Assembly: GCA_030618325.1 (NCBI GenBank)
Contig: JAUXDP010000120.1
Coordinates: 1 to 9,477 of the forward strand
Reading direction: 5' to 3'
Length of the DNA: 9,477 nucleotides
Source of the DNA: Methylococcaceae bacterium
GTDB taxonomy: Bacteria; Pseudomonadota; Gammaproteobacteria; Methylococcales; Methylomonadaceae
Of this stretch, positions 7,542-9,477 are shown piece by piece (positions within the stretch are counted from its first letter, which is position 1; each line of letters begins with the position of its first letter). The position numbers and the translations under genes were made by a program. The notes under the pieces are model-generated. The model saw nothing but the letters and a program-made list of their open reading frames with translations. It was not told the DNA's origin and did not search any database.

Positions 7542-8405
7542 TTAAATTACACCTTCGTGTTTTAATTGGGCGGCCAATACTTCTATTTTTACATCAAGAT
7601 CCAGAACATCATCTTCCAGCAATTTCTGCTTTTGCTCAATAAAGACCGATTCAATGGTTTTTAGTACATTATCAAAATTTTGTGTCAGCTGTTCAGATGG
7701 GTTTTTTCTTTGCATATCGGCATAACCTTCGGTCACCTTCAATGCACCATCAAGATATACATTAAGGAATTTTCTCGCTCTTCTGATATCGCCGGGATCT
7801 TCTTCAAGCATCCCCAGAATTTCTCTGGCGTGCAGACTAATAGTTCGAATGCGTTGATTAAATTCCCGGTTATGAATTTGCTTGTTTGCTTGTTCAATTC
7901 CAGAGATTTGTACCTCAGCTTCATCAATGGTTTCAGAAATTTCTCCAGCAGTATAGCCATGCGAGCCAGTTATCATTTTTTCCTGGCGAGGATCAAAACC
8001 ATATAAAAGGAACATGCCTGCCATAGCCCCTAAACCAAAGGCGAGAGAGGTAAAAAAGGAATGATCAGCACCTATAAATGCCACCCATGCTGTTGTTATA
8101 GCAACAATTAAGGAGGCTAGTATTTTTAAAGGCCATTTTGGTGGCTGGGTGATTTTTTTTTCTTGATACTGCTTCTCAGCAGAAATACCCTTTCGTAAAA
8201 GGTTTGCAGCCAATAAAAATGCTGCGCATCCTCCGACATTAGTTATAATTCGGCCAAGGTCACCATAAGCAAATGACAGAATCGACGCGGGGACTAATGC
8301 CAGAGGTAGAATGTACAATAATAACCCTCGGCTACTGTGCAGCAAGCCTTTGGTAGCCTTTTTTTGGTATGGCTTGGGTTTTCTTAATTGCTCGGAATTT
8401 TTCAT
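7542..8405 (-). CDS. xpaC: XpaC-family membrane protein
   Basis: The N-terminal half has four predicted membrane helices (about 27-46, 52-70, 92-112 and 117-136), preceded by a basic, cytoplasmic-looking start. The C-terminal half (150-287) is cytoplasmic and helical. It contains the XpaC-like stretch 'DPGDIRRARKFLNVYLDGAL' (203-222). The database name, 5-bromo-4-chloroindolyl phosphate hydrolysis protein, comes from a Bacillus phenotype and no phosphatase motif is seen. At 287 residues it is longer than B. subtilis XpaC (about 200), the excess lying in the membrane part. The ATG at 8405 has no ribosome binding site of its own but overlaps the stop of an upstream small lipoprotein gene as ATGA, so translation is probably coupled. 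It likely anchors the TelA-like partner encoded 29 nt downstream; that is inference from recurrent gene pairing. The symbol is used at family level. Confidence 0.9.
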   Translation of the reverse strand: MKNSEQLRKPKPYQKKATKGLLHSSRGLLLYILPLALVPASILSFAYGDLGRIITNVGGCAAFLLAANLLRKGISAEKQYQEKKITQPPKWPLKILASLIVAITTAWVAFIGADHSFFTSLAFGLGAMAGMFLLYGFDPRQEKMITGSHGYTAGEISETIDEAEVQISGIEQANKQIHNREFNQRIRTISLHAREILGMLEEDPGDIRRARKFLNVYLDGALKVTEGYADMQRKNPSEQLTQNFDNVLKTIESVFIEQKQKLLEDDVLDLDVKIEVLAAQLKHEGVI

Positions 8406-8548
8406 AGCGGCCGTTTATTAACAGATTTATATACGATGCTTGATGCTTTTTCGCTAGGAATAGTCATAAACATAGACTGGCAGGTAGCAAGGCTTATCGT
8501 AGAAATCAATAACAACAGGCCGATAATTGACCGTAAAGGTTTAGACAT
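8402..8548 (-). CDS. Small lipoprotein, 48 residues, translationally coupled to the XpaC gene
   Basis: An ATG at 8548 opens a 48-residue frame ending in TGA at 8404-8402, which overlaps the xpaC start as ATGA. The product has a textbook lipoprotein signal: K3 and R6, a hydrophobic core at 8-20, and a lipobox L20-A21-T22-C23. Cleavage would leave a 26-residue lipidated peptide starting at Cys23 and ending in basic residues (K41, K45, R46). Position +2 is Gln, so outer-membrane sorting is expected. A GGGA site lies 6 nt before the ATG, and a sigma70-like promoter with a perfect -10 lies about 50 nt upstream, making it the first gene of the xpaC-telA-SPFH operon. I know no homologue. An overlapping plus-strand frame is considered a shadow. 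It could alternatively be a leader peptide serving only to couple translation, but the lipobox argues for a real product. Confidence 0.72.
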   Translation of the reverse strand: MSKPLRSIIGLLLLISTISLATCQSMFMTIPSEKASSIVYKSVNKRPL

Positions 8549-8593
8549 GAGTTATCCCAATAAACATAATTCCATGTAGGAGAGTTTAGACTA

Positions 8594-8630
8594 TTTCGTG
8601 ATTATATCTTGACTTAAGATATTATGAAAA
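8594..8630 (-). promoter_or_regulatory. Sigma70-like promoter of the lipoprotein-xpaC-telA-SPFH operon
   Basis: On the minus strand a perfect TATAAT (8606-8601) follows TTTTCA (8630-8625) with an 18-nt spacer. Predicted transcription would start near 8594, giving a short leader to the ATG at 8548. The -35 is a four-of-six match, so activator help or weak basal expression is plausible. Confidence 0.5.
8604..8622. promoter_or_regulatory. Candidate operator: 19-bp dyad ATATCTT-N5-AAGATAT
   Basis: A perfect 7-bp inverted repeat with a 5-bp centre (8604-8610 and 8616-8622) fills the spacer of the operon promoter and overlaps the upstream three bases of its -10. A dimeric repressor bound here would block polymerase. 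It lies between divergent genes, so it could affect both. The DNA is AT-rich, so a chance palindrome is possible. Confidence 0.35.
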
Positions 8631-8726
8631 CTTCTCTTCACAGCGATGATTGGAATGGATTGGATAGAATACGAGCTAAATAGAGTCAATAAAAAAGATG
8701 TTTTGCCAAAATGGAGGCTACAAGCC

Positions 8727-9302
8727 ATGATAAAAATAAAATTATTCAGTCTGTTGACGTTTTTATTCGTTTTATATTCTTGTTCACAGAGAAACATTAT
8801 TATCGATTATGATCCTGGCACATCATTTGCCAACCTGAAAACTTATAACTGGGTACCAGGGACTCCAATAAAAACAGGGAATATTAAGCTGGATTCAAAT
8901 TCCTTAAAGCACAGCAGAATTAAAACTGGAATTGACAACTGGCTTAAAGCTCATGGGTATGAAAAACAGCAACAGTCACAGGCCGATTTTTTAGTAACTT
9001 ATTACGTTACAGTAGAGAAAAAAACTGAGGTTCTGGTGATCAATGATTACTACGGTTATCCAGGTAATTGGGGTTACGGATACGGTTACCGTGGTTATTA
9101 TGGTGGCGGTTACGTCCGACAGTATGTTAATGAATACAATTATGGTACGTTGATCATTGATATTGTTGACACTAACACAAAAAAATTGATGTGGCGCGGT
9201 ACAATAGCAGGGCATGTCTATGAATCTGAAAGGCCGGAGAAAAAAATTGCCCGAATTGCTAAAGCCATTGATAGGATATTAAAAAATTTTCCACCAAGTT
9301 GA
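8727..9302 (+). CDS. DUF4136 family lipoprotein
   Basis: The chosen ATG at 8727 has a strong GGAGG site 9 nt upstream and gives 191 residues beginning with a lipoprotein signal: K3 and K5, a hydrophobic core at 6-16, and lipobox L16-Y17-S18-C19. A longer frame from 8646 would put 27 hydrophilic residues before that signal and is rejected. Ser20 at +2 points to the outer membrane. The mature part has the DUF4136 layout: 'DYDPGTSFANLKTYNW' (27-42), 'IDNWLKAHGYEK' (69-80), 'ADFLVTYYV' (86-94), then a Gly/Tyr-rich stretch (108-130), 'GTLIIDIVDTNTKKLMWRG' (140-158) and a C-terminal helix 'KIARIAKAIDRILKNFPP'. The function of the family is unknown. The gene is divergent from the xpaC operon. No convincing promoter was seen upstream. 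The stop is followed by 106 bp before the opposing gene. Confidence 0.93.
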   Translation: MIKIKLFSLLTFLFVLYSCSQRNIIIDYDPGTSFANLKTYNWVPGTPIKTGNIKLDSNSLKHSRIKTGIDNWLKAHGYEKQQQSQADFLVTYYVTVEKKTEVLVINDYYGYPGNWGYGYGYRGYYGGGYVRQYVNEYNYGTLIIDIVDTNTKKLMWRGTIAGHVYESERPEKKIARIAKAIDRILKNFPPS

Positions 9303-9353
9303 TAGGTGAAATTTCTGGAGATTATTTGATGTGAAAGAAGATCCTGAAATTCA

Positions 9354-9393
9354 GATTAAAAATCTCCATCTTTAGTGGGAGAAGATGGAGATT
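9354..9393 (-). terminator. Rho-independent terminator of the right-edge minus-strand gene
   Basis: A perfect 12-bp stem, AATCTCCATCTT (9361-9372) with AAGATGGAGATT (9382-9393), encloses a 9-nt loop. On the minus strand it ends in a run of five T (9362-9358). It lies 15 nt after the stop codon at 9409. There is no T-run in the plus direction, so it serves mainly the minus-strand gene and at best blocks weakly on the other strand. Confidence 0.75.
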
Positions 9394-9408
9394 ATATAAG
9401 TATTCCCT

Positions 9409-9477
9409 CTAGTTCTTTTCACCAAAGGGATTTAAAAAGAATAAAATCACGGCAATAACAATAATACCTAAAAAAAT
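9409..9477 (-). CDS. C-terminal end of a membrane protein (5' part outside window)
   Basis: The last 22 codons of a minus-strand gene enter from the right edge and stop at TAG (9411-9409). They encode a hydrophobic helix of about 15 residues (IFLGIIVIAVILFFL) followed by a short tail NPFGEKN. The coding call rests on the clean membrane helix, the frame running to the window edge, and the terminator hairpin just downstream. Such an end fits either a tiny single-pass protein or the tail of a larger one; the family cannot be told. Confidence 0.6.
   Translation of the reverse strand: MFLGIIVIAVILFFLNPFGEKN

Noticed and set aside
8388..8579. A 63-codon plus-strand frame in the divergent region
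   Set aside because: It has no ribosome binding site and lies opposite the minus-strand small lipoprotein, whose signal peptide, lipobox and coupling to xpaC are far better support for coding.
8646..8726. Longer start for the DUF4136 lipoprotein
   Set aside because: It would bury the lipoprotein signal 27 residues inside; the internal ATG at 8727 has a GGAGG site and gives a standard lipoprotein N-terminus.
1..9477. CRISPR array, tRNA, rRNA or integrase/attachment site
   Set aside because: No spaced direct repeats, no cloverleaf or rRNA-like sequence, and no recombinase gene were found in either strand.

Overview
The window is low-GC bacterial DNA (about 40% GC by eye) that reads best as a gammaproteobacterium. 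DUF4124 plus Sel1 proteins, a DUF4136 lipoprotein and a GYF_2-tailed SPFH protein are all frequent in that class. Genus cannot be fixed from the sequence; a methanotroph- or Legionella-like background is only a guess. Almost every gene lies on the minus strand; one lipoprotein gene near the right end is on the plus strand.

Left part, read right to left on the minus strand. A partial gene (1-894) encodes a protein with a Fic-like fold whose active-site histidine position appears to be arginine. Next is a secreted DUF4124/Sel1-repeat protein (1177-2226). Then come a METTL7-type SAM methyltransferase (2473-3090) and an ASCH-domain protein (3120-3455), 29 nt apart. The last is a double zinc-ribbon, single-pass membrane protein (3514-4710).

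Middle. Between the zinc-ribbon gene and the next operon lie two non-coding palindromic elements. One is a MITE-like element of about 161 bp (4710-4870) that abuts, and may have replaced, the 5' end of the zinc-ribbon gene. The other is a REP-like triple hairpin (5009-5102).

Right part. A compact minus-strand operon (8548 down to 5182) encodes, in order, a previously uncalled 48-residue lipoprotein, an XpaC-family four-helix membrane protein, a TelA-family coiled-coil protein, and an SPFH protein with a C-terminal GYF_2 domain. The lipoprotein stop codon overlaps the xpaC start codon as ATGA. A sigma70-like promoter with a perfect TATAAT and a 19-bp dyad stands in front. Together with the zinc-ribbon protein this resembles a merger of two Bacillus envelope-stress modules, xpaC-yaaN and ydjG/ydjI. 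It is the strongest candidate here for a multi-protein membrane-stress system; the shared function is inference.

The DUF4136 lipoprotein (8727-9302) is transcribed divergently from that operon. It ends facing the last codons of another minus-strand membrane protein (9409 to beyond 9477), which has its own terminator hairpin.
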